Source of the DNA: Mesorhizobium sp. AR10
GTDB lineage: Bacteria; Pseudomonadota; Alphaproteobacteria; Rhizobiales; Rhizobiaceae
Direction of reading: 5' to 3'
NCBI RefSeq assembly: GCF_024746795.1
Contig: NZ_CP080524.1
Span: 124,001-188,000 of the forward strand
DNA: 64,000 nucleotides
A program made the translations under genes and the position numbers. Of the stretch, positions 1 to 9,102 are shown piece after piece. Below the pieces are notes generated by a model. That model saw nothing but the letters and a program-made list of their open reading frames with translations, was not told the origin of the DNA and made no database searches. Positions within the stretch are counted from its first letter, which is position 1. Each line of letters starts with the position of its first letter.

Positions 1-3000
1 GACACGCGAACGTCACCGATCTGGGTTTGCTCGGCGCTGATCAACAACTCGCGCGGCCCCGCCTCGACCGTGCTCATGGCTTCGACAGCGTTCAGGATCA
101 AGTTCAGCACAACTTGTTGAAGTTGAACACGATCTCCCTCGACGGGAACCAGTGCCTCCGCGAGGCCGGTTCGGATCGTGACTCCATTCGTCGTGATAGC
201 GCTTCGCGCCAGGCCGATCACTTCGTCGATCGCCTCGTTCAGGTCGAAACGGGACTTTCGAGGCGGTGCTTTCTTGATGTGATCACGGATACGGTCGATG
301 ATCCCTCCGGCCCGGTCGGCATCGTCGACGATGGAGGCGAGCGCTTCGCGGATTTCGTCCAGATCCGGCGGATTTCTGTCCAGAAAGTGTATGGCCGCAC
401 GGGCGTTGTTGCGCGCCGCGGCAATCGGTTGTGTGATTTCGTGAGACAGCGAGGCAGCCAGTTCTCCCATAACGCTCACGCGGTTCATGTGGGCGAAATC
501 CGATTGCAGCTGCTCCAATCGTTGCAACGTTCTTTTGCGATCCTCGATATCCGTCAGTAGAACGTACCAGCGCACGATGCGTCCGGAGTCATCGCGAATA
601 GGGACCCCACGATTGTCAAACCATCGATATTCGCCGTCGAGACGATGCAGACGCAGTTCATAGTTGAAAGGAATTCCCGAGGCAGTCGCTCTAGTATAAA
701 TTTCAACAATACGGGGAAGGTCCTCAGGATGCACCACTTCGTTTGTCCCCCAGTTTTTCAGCCATTCCAGCGGTTGGCCAAAATACTCCAGAACCTGGCG
801 ATTGACGGTCTCGAGGGTACCCTCCGGGGCCAAGACCAAAACGAGACCCGCTATCCCATCAATTGCTGAACGTGCATGTCGTTCGCTTTCAAGCAAAGCC
901 TCCTGCGCGCGCATGATTTCTGTTACGTCCGTGCCAGTGCCGCGATAGCCACGAAATTCTCCATTGGCGTCAAACACCGGCTTGCCGGTGGCCTTCACAT
1001 GGATGGGCGAGCCGTTGCGGCGAGCGGAGTGATATACGAAGTCACGGAACGGTTTGTGGGAATCGAGGGTTTCTTGGAGAAGCCGCCATTTCCCCGGATC
1101 CGTTTCAAGGTCGAGAGCTCCATCCCAGCACGCCGTGCCAATTCGATCAGCGGCGTCTGAACCAAACGCATTCTCGGTCAGCAGCGTGAATTTGTGGTCC
1201 GGACCGATTTCCCAGAACCAATCGGAGGCACTTTCGGCGTAGTCTCGGAACTTCGCTTGGCTCTCCCGCAACCCTTCCTCGGCGCGCTTGCGTTCCGTCA
1301 CGTCGAGCTGCGTGGTGACAATCTCGATAAGTTTCCCGCTGGGGGAGAACATAGGATGGCCAATTGTTTCGAGGTGCTTGACCGTCCCGTCGGGCAGTAC
1401 AATTCTGTACGCGATCTCGTAGCCTCTTTTCTCGCCCACCGCGCGTTGAACCACAGCGTTCAGCCGGTCGACGTCGAGCGGGTGGACTCGTTTGAATACG
1501 GCTTCGCGGCTCGGGACCCCCTCGGCCGGATCAAATCCCCAGATGCGGTAAGTCTCGTCCGATCCGTAGAGAATCTTCGTCTCGTTGTAGGCCGACACAC
1601 CACTGTGACTCAGCCTCTGCGCTTCAGCCAAATAGGCCTCGCTGCGGCGTAGTTGCTCTTCAGCTTTCTTGCCTTCATCAATGTCGACAGACAGGCCATA
1701 CCACTGGACTATGTGTCCCTGCCGGTCGCGCAGAGGCTCACCACGCGTATGATGCCAACGACACTCGCCGTCCGCTCGACGGAGACGATGCGTTGTCTGG
1801 TACGAAGTTCCGGTCTGAATTGCGTGTTGGAAAGCCCTTACGGTCTCGGGAAAGTCATCGGGGTGCAGGAAGGCCTCCCAGCCGCCATTCTTGAAATCCT
1901 CGAATCGCATGCCGGTATAGTGCAACATCTGCTGATTGAGTTGGGTCGGTTCGCCCGCGGGGTTAGTTGACCAAAGCAGACCCGGTACCGTTTCGAAAAT
2001 CTGACGGAGCCTATATTCGCTTTCTCGCAGAGCTTCCTCAGCCCGCTTGCGCTCTGTCACGTCGATCTGTGTGGCTACAACTTCGACAAGCTCTCCGCTT
2101 GCGGACAACACAGGTTCGCCGATCGATTCGATGTGTTTGATCGTTCCATCGGGCAGTACGATTCTGTAGCTGTGCGCGTAGCCTGTTTTCTCGTTGAGCG
2201 TGCGCACAGGCCGTGAATGTGCCAGGTCACGGTCGGCGGGGTGAATCCGTTGGGTCACAGCATCGAGGGCCGGAAGACCCAGTGCCGGATCGAACCCCCA
2301 GATGCGGTAAGTCTCCTCCGACCAATAGAGGATTTTTGTGGCGGTATAGGCCGACGCGCCGGTATGGCTCAGCTTCTGTGCTTCAGCCAGAAGGGCTTCG
2401 CTGCGGCGGAGCCGCTCTTCGGCCTTCTTGGCTTCGTCGATGTCGACCGATATGCCGTACCACTGGACAATGCGTCCTTGTTGGTCGCGCAGAGGCTCAC
2501 CACGAGCATGATGCCAACGATATTCGCCGTCGGATCGACGTATACGATGCACAGCCTCGTAAGATGTACCAGTCTGGATCGCGTGAGAGAAAGCCTTTGC
2601 AGTTTCTGTAATGTCATCCGGATGGAGGAATTGCTGCCAACCAAGACGCACGACATCCTCAAATCGCGCACCGATATAGTCCAAAGCGCTCTGATTGAGT
2701 CGAGTTTGTTCACCTTCGGGGCCTAGTGACCAGAGCAAGCTCGGCACCGTCTCAATGATTTGACGGAGGTTGTGTTCGCTATCCCGCAGTGCTTGCTCGG
2801 CCCGCTTGCGCTCCGTCACGTCGAGCTGCGCAGAGACGATTTCGAGAAGCTCCCCGCTCGCGGAAAACACGGGCTCGCGGATGGATTCGAGATGCCTGAC
2901 CGTTCCATCGGGCAGAACAATTCTGAACGCGTTCGAGGAGCCTGTTGGATCGACGAGCACGCGGTCGATGTCCGCACGCATCCTGTCCCGGTCGTCGGGA

Positions 3001-3953
3001 TGAACCCGTTGAAACACGGCTTCGCGATCCGGAATGCCTTGCGCCGGGTCAAACCCCCAGATGCGGTACGCTCCCTCCGACCAATAGAGAACTGCCGAAG
3101 CGTTGTAGGCCAAAGCACCGCTGTGACTGAGCCTCTGTGCCGCGGCCAGAATGGCCTCGCTGCGGCGCAGAAGGTCTTCGGCTCGTTTGGCTTCGTCGAT
3201 GTCGACAGAAAGGCCGTTCCACTGGATGACGTTTCCCTGTTGATCTCGCATAGGTTCGGCACGGGTATGGTGCCAGCGATATGCGCCATCCGACCGACGC
3301 AGACGGTGCACAATCTCGTAGGAAGTTACGGTCTGGATTGCCTGCTGGAAAACTTTTGCCGTTTCAGGACGGTCTTCGGGATGTATGAATGCCTCCCAAC
3401 CACAGCCAATAGTTTCTTCAAATGGCGCGCTGATATAGTCCAGGATGCGCTGGTTGACATAGGACATGTTGCCGTTGGGTTCGGCCAACCAGATGAGCCC
3501 TGGCACTGTCTCAAAGATCTGACGGAGCTTGTATTCGCTCTCCCGAACGGCCTCCTCTGCGTTCTTTTGATCGTCAACGTCGATCAGGACGCCGTACCAG
3601 CGGAGAACGCGGCCATCGCTGCCCTTCAGTGGTGCTCCACGAACATTGAACCAGCGGTACCGGCCATCCGCTCCGCGAAATCTGCAGACCACATCGTGCG
3701 GACTTTCAGTCTCTAGATTTGTGAGCCAGCTCTTGACCTTGAAAGCGACGTCATCTGGGTGGACTCTTTCCGCCCACCCCCAGCCGGCGATTTCGTCCAG
3801 CGGGGCGCCAAAATAGTCAAGCACACGCTTGTTGACGTATTCGATGTTGCCCTCAGGCTCGGCCCGCCACACCAGCGTCGGCAGTGTCTCAACAAGCAAA
3901 CGAAGCTCTTGCACGGCGGCTCCGTCACTGTCCTTTGATACAGGTCGCTCCAT
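1..3953 (-). CDS. Multi-PAS sensor histidine kinase, 3' end cut by window edge
   Basis: An uninterrupted reading frame of about 1317 codons runs off the left edge. It reads as one PAS domain (about residues 15-125), three near-identical units of 253 residues (about 137-895), each a pair of PAS domains (one with ETVPGLLW, one with LSHSG and YRIWGF), then two further PAS domains, the dimerisation helix with SLSHEITQP (His about 1171) and the start of the ATPase domain with the N-box NLILNAVEAM. The G boxes lie outside the window. No membrane segment is visible, so it is probably cytoplasmic. The ATG at 3953 has GGAG seven bases upstream; in-frame ATGs at 3998 and 4043 lack a good ribosome site. 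The last two PAS domains and the kinase core are closely related to the end of the large kinase at 46611-52973. The signal sensed is unknown. Confidence 0.9.
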   Translation of the reverse strand, partial: MERPVSKDSDGAAVQELRLLVETLPTLVWRAEPEGNIEYVNKRVLDYFGAPLDEIAGWGWAERVHPDDVAFKVKSWLTNLETESPHDVVCRFRGADGRYRWFNVRGAPLKGSDGRVLRWYGVLIDVDDQKNAEEAVRESEYKLRQIFETVPGLIWLAEPNGNMSYVNQRILDYISAPFEETIGCGWEAFIHPEDRPETAKVFQQAIQTVTSYEIVHRLRRSDGAYRWHHTRAEPMRDQQGNVIQWNGLSVDIDEAKRAEDLLRRSEAILAAAQRLSHSGALAYNASAVLYWSEGAYRIWGFDPAQGIPDREAVFQRVHPDDRDRMRADIDRVLVDPTGSSNAFRIVLPDGTVRHLESIREPVFSASGELLEIVSAQLDVTERKRAEQALRDSEHNLRQIIETVPSLLWSLGPEGEQTRLNQSALDYIGARFEDVVRLGWQQFLHPDDITETAKAFSHAIQTGTSYEAVHRIRRSDGEYRWHHARGEPLRDQQGRIVQWYGISVDIDEAKKAEERLRRSEALLAEAQKLSHTGASAYTATKILYWSEETYRIWGFDPALGLPALDAVTQRIHPADRDLAHSRPVRTLNEKTGYAHSYRIVLPDGTIKHIESIGEPVLSASGELVEVVATQIDVTERKRAEEALRESEYRLRQIFETVPGLLWSTNPAGEPTQLNQQMLHYTGMRFEDFKNGGWEAFLHPDDFPETVRAFQHAIQTGTSYQTTHRLRRADGECRWHHTRGEPLRDRQGHIVQWYGLSVDIDEGKKAEEQLRRSEAYLAEAQRLSHSGVSAYNETKILYGSDETYRIWGFDPAEGVPSREAVFKRVHPLDVDRLNAVVQRAVGEKRGYEIAYRIVLPDGTVKHLETIGHPMFSPSGKLIEIVTTQLDVTERKRAEEGLRESQAKFRDYAESASDWFWEIGPDHKFTLLTENAFGSDAADRIGTACWDGALDLETDPGKWRLLQETLDSHKPFRDFVYHSARRNGSPIHVKATGKPVFDANGEFRGYRGTGTDVTEIMRAQEALLESERHARSAIDGIAGLVLVLAPEGTLETVNRQVLEYFGQPLEWLKNWGTNEVVHPEDLPRIVEIYTRATASGIPFNYELRLHRLDGEYRWFDNRGVPIRDDSGRIVRWYVLLTDIEDRKRTLQRLEQLQSDFAHMNRVSVMGELAASLSHEITQPIAAARNNARAAIHFLDRNPPDLDEIREALASIVDDADRAGGIIDRIRDHIKKAPPRKSRFDLNEAIDEVIGLARSAITTNGVTIRTGLAEALVPVEGDRVQLQQVVLNLILNAVEAMSTVEAGPRELLISAEQTQIGDVRV

Positions 3954-4494
3954 GGCCGGACTCCAGATTCGGACCTGCCTGTTGCCGAAGACGGCCATGT
4001 CGCAGAGGATCGTGGATGACCCAGCAAAAGGTGGCACGGTCATCTTACCCGCTACGCCGCAAACGGACTATCCCCTCGCCTCATTCGGCCGATTGGCGAA
4101 ACTTCTGGAGTTTCGCCTCCTCCTCGCGGGCGACACTCTGCAGGCTGGTATTGGCAAATCAAGCGAACGCGTTCGAGAGAGACCTTCGCGTCGCCAATCC
4201 ATCTTTGTCTGTAATGAGGGGCTTGTTCGAAATGCGGCCAACCATTCATCCACTGCTGGCTTGCGTGTGGTGAGCCTTTTCGAAAGATCGCCTGAAAGAC
4301 GGTCCTCGGTGTCGGAATATTAGCGGAAGCTTAGCCGGTATGGATGTCTGTCGCTTGCATCTGCGTGCTGCGATTTGGCTGTTTCTGCGCACTCTGCCGC
4401 ACGCGCAAGGCGGGCCACACAGCCCTTGCCTATCCCGGATTATGGGGCGTGCGGCGCGCTCTGCGCTTCGGCAGCCCTGATGCGCGATTGTCAG
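3954..4494. other. Gene-free stretch with a perfect inverted repeat
   Basis: About 540 bases lie between the end of the acyl-CoA ligase and the start of the PAS kinase. Short reading frames here look non-coding. The only clear structure is a 9-bp perfect inverted repeat with a 5-base spacer at 4095-4117 (arms GGCGAAACT and AGTTTCGCC). It has no T-run on either side, so it looks more like an operator or RNA hairpin upstream of the kinase than a terminator. Confidence 0.5.
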
Positions 4495-6147
4495 TTAGCT
4501 TTCGCCGTATTTCTCTCTGAGCTTCTTCTTGTCGAACTTGCCGACGCTTGTCTTGGGCAGCGTATCGACAAACAGGATCTTGTCCGGAATACCGAATTTC
4601 GAGATCACGCCGGCATCGGCGAAGATTTTCAGGTGCGCCTTGATCTGCACGTCGCTGACATCGCCGCCCGTGTGGGCGTCCCTGATGACGAGCGCCAGCG
4701 GCCGCTCTCCCCATCTGTCGTCCTTGACGCCGATGACAGCGGCTTCCGACACACCCTGGCACTGTGAAAGGAGATCTTCGAGCTGCAGCGACGACACCCA
4801 TTCGCCGCCGGTTTTGATGACGTCCTTGATCCGGTCGATGATCCTGACGTAGCCGCCAGGCTCGATGACACCGATGTCACCGCTGTGCAGATAACCGCCG
4901 GCCCACAACTGCTCGGACGCTTCGGCATTGTCGATATATCCTTGCGTGAGCCACGGTGCCCGCACGACGATCTCACCAGAAGTCTTTCCGTCATGGGGCA
5001 GTTCGCTGCCGTCAGTACCGACCACACGGATATCGACCAATGGCGCCGGCATGCCGGCTTTGATTCGGATATCTGTCTCCTTCTCAGGGTCGCCGGTCAG
5101 GTCGGCGGATTTCACCTGCGCCAGGCAAAGCAGCGGTGCGCTCTCCGACATTCCGTAGCCGGCATAAACGTCAACGCCAAGCGCCAGCGCCTGTCTGGCA
5201 AGCCCCTTCGGCAGTTCGGATCCGCCGATCACCATCTTCAGCCCTGCGAGATCGGTGTTTGCCGCCGTGGCCGCGCCGAGCAGCATTTGCAGGATCGTCG
5301 GCACGCCGTGCGTGAAGGTGACGCCTTCGGTCTTGATCAGCTTGAGCAGCAAAGCCGGATCGTAGCGTCCCGGATAGACCTGCTTGACGCCGGACAGCGT
5401 CGCTGTCCAAGGAAACCCCCAGGCATGCGCGTGAAACATCGGGGTGATCGGCATGTAGACGTCGTCGCGGCAGAACCGGCCTTGCTTGCCGGCGCTGCCG
5501 AGGAAAGCCATTTCGGCCAGGGAATGGAGCACCAGTTGGCGGTGGCTGAAGTAGACACCCTTCGGCGAACCGGTCGTCCCGGTCGTGTAGAAGGTCGTGG
5601 CAAGCGTGTTCTCGTCGAAGTCGGGGAAGTCGTAATCGGGCGAGGCCGCAGCCAGCATCTCCTCATATTCGCCGGCGAAGGAAAGCCCCTCTGTCTCAGG
5701 CACCGCTCGATCCGACATCAGGATCAGCGCCTTCACTTTGGGGAGTTGCTGCCTGATGCCTTCAAGAACCGGGACGAAGTCGTCATTGACCAGAAGCACC
5801 GACGACCCCCCGTGGTCGATCGTATAGGCGAGCTGCTCTGGCGACAGGCGAACATTCACCGTCTGCAAGACAGCCCCCATCATGGGAACGGCAAAGTAGG
5901 CCTCCAGGAACCGGTTGCTGTCCCAGTCGAGCACACCAACGATGTCACCGGCGCGCACACCAAGCCTGTCGAGGCTGTACGCCAGCCGCCCGATGCGCTC
6001 GCGCAACTGCCGGTAGGTGAATCGCCTGATGTCCCTGTAGACGATCTCCTGATCGGCCGCCTGCATCAGAGGTGTATGCCACAGCTGCTTGATCAGCAGC
6101 GGATAGTGATAGGCGGACTTGGTAGCTTGCACTGGTCTCACGGCCAT
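4495..6147 (-). CDS. Fatty-acid/medium-chain acyl-CoA ligase (AMP-forming)
   Basis: 550 residues, the normal length for AlkK-like acyl-CoA synthetases. It activates a carboxylic acid to its acyl-CoA through an acyl-AMP. Visible family motifs are the phosphate-binding loop TFYTTGTTGSPKGV (about 190), GYGMSESAP, YLHSGDIG, the hinge DRIKDVIKTGGEWVSS and the catalytic lysine in PKTSVGKFDKKKL near the C-terminus. It is the last gene of a run of seven same-strand acyl-CoA genes, about 100 bases after the 3-hydroxyacyl-CoA dehydrogenase, so it probably supplies the CoA ester that the rest of the operon degrades. The natural substrate cannot be read from the sequence. Confidence 0.93.
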   Translation of the reverse strand: MAVRPVQATKSAYHYPLLIKQLWHTPLMQAADQEIVYRDIRRFTYRQLRERIGRLAYSLDRLGVRAGDIVGVLDWDSNRFLEAYFAVPMMGAVLQTVNVRLSPEQLAYTIDHGGSSVLLVNDDFVPVLEGIRQQLPKVKALILMSDRAVPETEGLSFAGEYEEMLAAASPDYDFPDFDENTLATTFYTTGTTGSPKGVYFSHRQLVLHSLAEMAFLGSAGKQGRFCRDDVYMPITPMFHAHAWGFPWTATLSGVKQVYPGRYDPALLLKLIKTEGVTFTHGVPTILQMLLGAATAANTDLAGLKMVIGGSELPKGLARQALALGVDVYAGYGMSESAPLLCLAQVKSADLTGDPEKETDIRIKAGMPAPLVDIRVVGTDGSELPHDGKTSGEIVVRAPWLTQGYIDNAEASEQLWAGGYLHSGDIGVIEPGGYVRIIDRIKDVIKTGGEWVSSLQLEDLLSQCQGVSEAAVIGVKDDRWGERPLALVIRDAHTGGDVSDVQIKAHLKIFADAGVISKFGIPDKILFVDTLPKTSVGKFDKKKLREKYGES

Positions 6148-6243
6148 GGCGGCGCCCTCGGATATGTCGCGTCAACGCTTGATGGCGAGGACGCCGGCCA
6201 AATGGCTTGATGTTGGCGGGCCTTGCTTCGACCCGCCCCGCTT

Positions 6244-7224
6244 CTAGGCGACGCGATTGGCTCTTATCGACTGCGCCGCTTCCGCATCCGCCTTGTTTCG
6301 CAATTCCAGAAGTCCAAGAAGCACCTCGTCTCGCTCGGCGGCGAGGTCGTCGATCGATCGCGAGCCGACCTCGGCGCGAATGCCGTCGATCAGCTTCTGC
6401 TGCAGCTCCGGTGTCAGTTCCGGCGACCCCAGCACCTTCCACCAGGCGGTCATCGGCGCGGTGAATTGCTGCAGAAAATGCTCCATGCCGCCCTGTCCGC
6501 CGCCGAGATGGTTGAGCAGGACCTGACCCATGATGCCCCAGCGCAAGCCGGGTCCCCAGCAGACCGCGGTGTCGACGTCGGCGACGCTCACGACGCCTTC
6601 GCCAACCAGATAATATACCTCGCGGGCAAGGGCTGCCTGCAGGCGATTGGCGACATGGCCGGGCACTTCCTTGTGCAGGCGGACCGTTTTCTTGCCCAGA
6701 CCCCTGTAGAATTCCGATGCGCGCCGGATCGTCTCCTCGGACGTCTTGGCGCCGCCGACGATCTCGACCAGCGGGACCAGATGCGGCGGGTTGAAAGGAT
6801 GCGCGATCACGCAGCGCTCGGGGTGGTTCGGGCAGCCAGACTGGATCTCGCTCATTGTCAGTCCCGACGAGCTCGAGGCGATGATCACATCGGGTGGCAG
6901 CAGTTCGTCGAGCTGGCCATACAGCTTTTTCTTGAAGTCGATCCGCTCCGGTCCATTTTCCTGGACGAGGTCGGCGCCCTTGACGGCCTCCGCCATGTCG
7001 GCGCTAAAGCTCAGCCGCATTGGCGAGGCGCCCGGCGCAAGCCCCAGCCTGTCGAGCGCGGGCCATGCCGCGTCGACGAAGCGCCGCAATGACGCTTCCG
7101 CATTGGGAGCGATATCGGTCGCCACGACATCGAGGCCCTTCGCCAGGAATTGTGCCGCCCAGCTCGCGCCGATGACACCCGTACCGATAATGGCGACCTG
7201 AGAGATCTGCTTGCTGCCAGCCAT
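6244..7224 (-). CDS. 3-hydroxyacyl-CoA dehydrogenase family, NAD-dependent
   Basis: 326 residues. The N-terminal Rossmann fold shows IIGTGVIGASWA, and the family signature HPFNPPHLVPLVEIVGG with its catalytic histidine follows near residue 140; the C-terminal helical domain carries the GPGLRWGIMG stretch. This form resembles both short-chain 3-hydroxyacyl-CoA dehydrogenases and L-carnitine dehydrogenases, which share the HPFNPP motif. Given the surrounding crotonases and acyl-CoA dehydrogenase, oxidation of a 3-hydroxyacyl-CoA is more likely; a carnitine-type role is the alternative because a CaiB-like transferase is also present. The ribosome site AGGAG overlaps the stop of the upstream propeller gene, two bases away, which implies translational coupling. 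Confidence 0.9.
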   Translation of the reverse strand: MAGSKQISQVAIIGTGVIGASWAAQFLAKGLDVVATDIAPNAEASLRRFVDAAWPALDRLGLAPGASPMRLSFSADMAEAVKGADLVQENGPERIDFKKKLYGQLDELLPPDVIIASSSSGLTMSEIQSGCPNHPERCVIAHPFNPPHLVPLVEIVGGAKTSEETIRRASEFYRGLGKKTVRLHKEVPGHVANRLQAALAREVYYLVGEGVVSVADVDTAVCWGPGLRWGIMGQVLLNHLGGGQGGMEHFLQQFTAPMTAWWKVLGSPELTPELQQKLIDGIRAEVGSRSIDDLAAERDEVLLGLLELRNKADAEAAQSIRANRVA

Positions 7225-7226
7225 GG

Positions 7227-8171
7227 TTATTTCTCCTTCGAGGGGATTTCGGCGTAGGCAATGCCGGTGAGGTTACCTTGGGCGAAGAGAAACGCCCGGT
7301 TCTTGGTGCCATCGAGCTGTGCGACATAAACGGAGCCGGCAAGGTCGGTGAAGAACATCCGATTGCCTGGAACGTCGAGCGCGATACCGATGCCTTCCAT
7401 CAGATCGCCGACAAGGAGTTCAGGTCCGTAGCCATTTCTGGCGGGCGCATCGATCGAGGCACGATTGACCGTATTGCCGGCCGGCGGATTGCCGCGATCC
7501 GTCCAGTAGAGAAAGCGGCTTTCGAGATCGAGCTCAAGATCGATCGGCTCGGGCAGCTCGTCGAACCATGTTTCGATGTCCGTGCGACTGGCTGCGTCCT
7601 CGCCCCTGGGTATGTCTATACCCGCCCGGAAGATGCAGCCGAGCCCGGAATTGTCGGGACCCTTCTGCGTCCAGTAGATTTGTCCACGCACGGGATCGAG
7701 CGTGATGCCGACGCACCATTTGGTGGCGTCGCGGCTGTCGTCCTCGCCCTCGCCTGTCTGGACCAGCGTCTCGATGTCGGTGCCGTCGAGATTTGCGCGC
7801 ATCACCCGCATGCCCTCGCGGTCGCACCAGTAGAGTTTGCCGCTCCGCTTCTCCAGGTGGATCTGCTTGGGTGTGTGGGTGCCACCCGAGGGGACGATGA
7901 CCTTGCGATTGTCGCCATCAAGGTCGGCGCGTTCGATGGTGCCGTCGTTGAGGTTGGGCACGCCCATATTGGTCCAGTAGATATGGCCGGCCTCGACATC
8001 GATCACGATGCCATCAGGAACACGACAGCCGGTGACGATCACCTCCGGGCTGGAGCCGTCCGAATTCATCGCGTGAATGCGACCACCACTCGCCTCAAGA
8101 ACGAACAGCCGGCCAACGGTGTCCTTACTGCCCGATGTTGATTTCGATTTCGTCGCGGAAGCGTCGTTCAT
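7227..8171 (-). CDS. YWTD-type beta-propeller protein of unknown role
   Basis: 314 residues made of repeated low-density-lipoprotein-receptor class B (YWTD) blades: YWTN, YWCD, YWTQ and YWTD recur roughly every 45-60 residues, each after an I-D-x-x-x-G/R turn, giving one six-bladed propeller. There is no signal peptide, so it should be cytoplasmic. Start is taken at the ATG with AGGAG six bases upstream; a GTG five codons earlier is possible. It sits two bases before the 3-hydroxyacyl-CoA dehydrogenase inside the acyl-CoA operon. Proteins of this kind are lactonase-like in shape but no catalytic residues can be pointed to, so a hydrolytic or scaffolding role in the pathway is only a guess. 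Confidence 0.85.
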   Translation of the reverse strand: MNDASATKSKSTSGSKDTVGRLFVLEASGGRIHAMNSDGSSPEVIVTGCRVPDGIVIDVEAGHIYWTNMGVPNLNDGTIERADLDGDNRKVIVPSGGTHTPKQIHLEKRSGKLYWCDREGMRVMRANLDGTDIETLVQTGEGEDDSRDATKWCVGITLDPVRGQIYWTQKGPDNSGLGCIFRAGIDIPRGEDAASRTDIETWFDELPEPIDLELDLESRFLYWTDRGNPPAGNTVNRASIDAPARNGYGPELLVGDLMEGIGIALDVPGNRMFFTDLAGSVYVAQLDGTKNRAFLFAQGNLTGIAYAEIPSKEK

Positions 8172-8246
8172 GGATATCTCCTTCACGGCCTAAGGCCTCG
8201 ATGCCCAAGTGCGGCATCCCTTCACATTCGATCGTCGCTGACTGCT

Positions 8247-9032
8247 CTACGCGGCCGCTGCAGGTTTCCTGATTTTGGTGAAGTCAGGCGGACGCTTTTC
8301 CAGGAAGGCAGTCAGCGCCTCCTTCGCCTCGTCCGAACGAACCTGTACGCTGAATGCCTCGTTCTCGGCCTGCATTGCCGCCCTGAGCTGTTCACGGAAG
8401 GAACGCTTCAGAAGTCGCTTGGAGGCTTGCAGCGCGTCAGCCGGTTTTGCAGCCAGCTTTCGCGCCGTTTCGGTCGCCACGGGCAGCAGGTTCTCGTCGG
8501 CCACGATCTGCGTGACCAGTCCCAGCTCCTCGGCGCGCCTGGCATCGAATGGCGATCCCAGCAGGATGAGCTCGGCGGCACGAATGTGTCCGATCGTTGC
8601 AGGAACGGCGTAGCTCGATCCGAACTCCGGCACCACGGCAAGATTGATGAAGGGCATCTGGAACCTGGCGCTTTCGCCCGCATAGACGAAGTCGCAGTGC
8701 AACAGCACGGTGGTTCCGCTGCCGACCGCCGCACCACGCACGGCCGCGACCAGCGGCTTGTCGAAATCGGCCAGCGCATGCATGAGCCGAGACTGGGGAG
8801 ACTCACCGGCGCCCGGAGGATTGCCCAGAAAGTCCTGGATATCGTTGCCGGCGCTGAATGCGTCGCCTGCGCCGTGCCAGAGCACGGCGCGTACGTCGTC
8901 GTCCTTAGCGGCATCGTTGAAGATATCGGCGAGCCGCGTATACATGCTCGATGTCAGCGCGTTCTTCTTCGCGGGACGGTTCAATTCAACGCGAAGTACG
9001 CCCTCGGCGCGTTCCGTGATTATGTCATCCAT
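8247..9032 (-). CDS. Crotonase-fold protein, probably enoyl-CoA isomerase type
   Basis: 261 residues counted from the ATG at 9032; the frame is open further upstream but that part is not protein-like. Crotonase features are the CoA-binding AGNDIQDF and the oxyanion-hole region AAVGSGTTVLLHCD. The two glutamates of hydratases are missing: the GGGCE position reads GSGTT, and the second position is Phe. Instead a Glu appears in VVPEFGSSYAVP, the place used by delta3-delta2-enoyl-CoA isomerases (PEGCSSYTFP in eukaryotic examples). This suggests double-bond isomerisation rather than hydration. It lies between the CaiB transferase and the propeller gene in the acyl-CoA operon. Confidence 0.87.
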   Translation of the reverse strand: MDDIITERAEGVLRVELNRPAKKNALTSSMYTRLADIFNDAAKDDDVRAVLWHGAGDAFSAGNDIQDFLGNPPGAGESPQSRLMHALADFDKPLVAAVRGAAVGSGTTVLLHCDFVYAGESARFQMPFINLAVVPEFGSSYAVPATIGHIRAAELILLGSPFDARRAEELGLVTQIVADENLLPVATETARKLAAKPADALQASKRLLKRSFREQLRAAMQAENEAFSVQVRSDEAKEALTAFLEKRPPDFTKIRKPAAAA

Positions 9033-9102
9033 CGTCGTCGATCTCCGTCCGTCCAGAAATTGCTTAAGTTCGGCAAAGCTCGAGCAGCTTTGATGCTTCG
9101 TT

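Noticed and set aside
4885..6210. 441-codon plus-strand open frame opposite the acyl-CoA ligase
   Set aside because: It is the antisense of a clear enzyme gene with all its motifs; the protein has no family features and a composition typical of antisense frames in GC-rich DNA.
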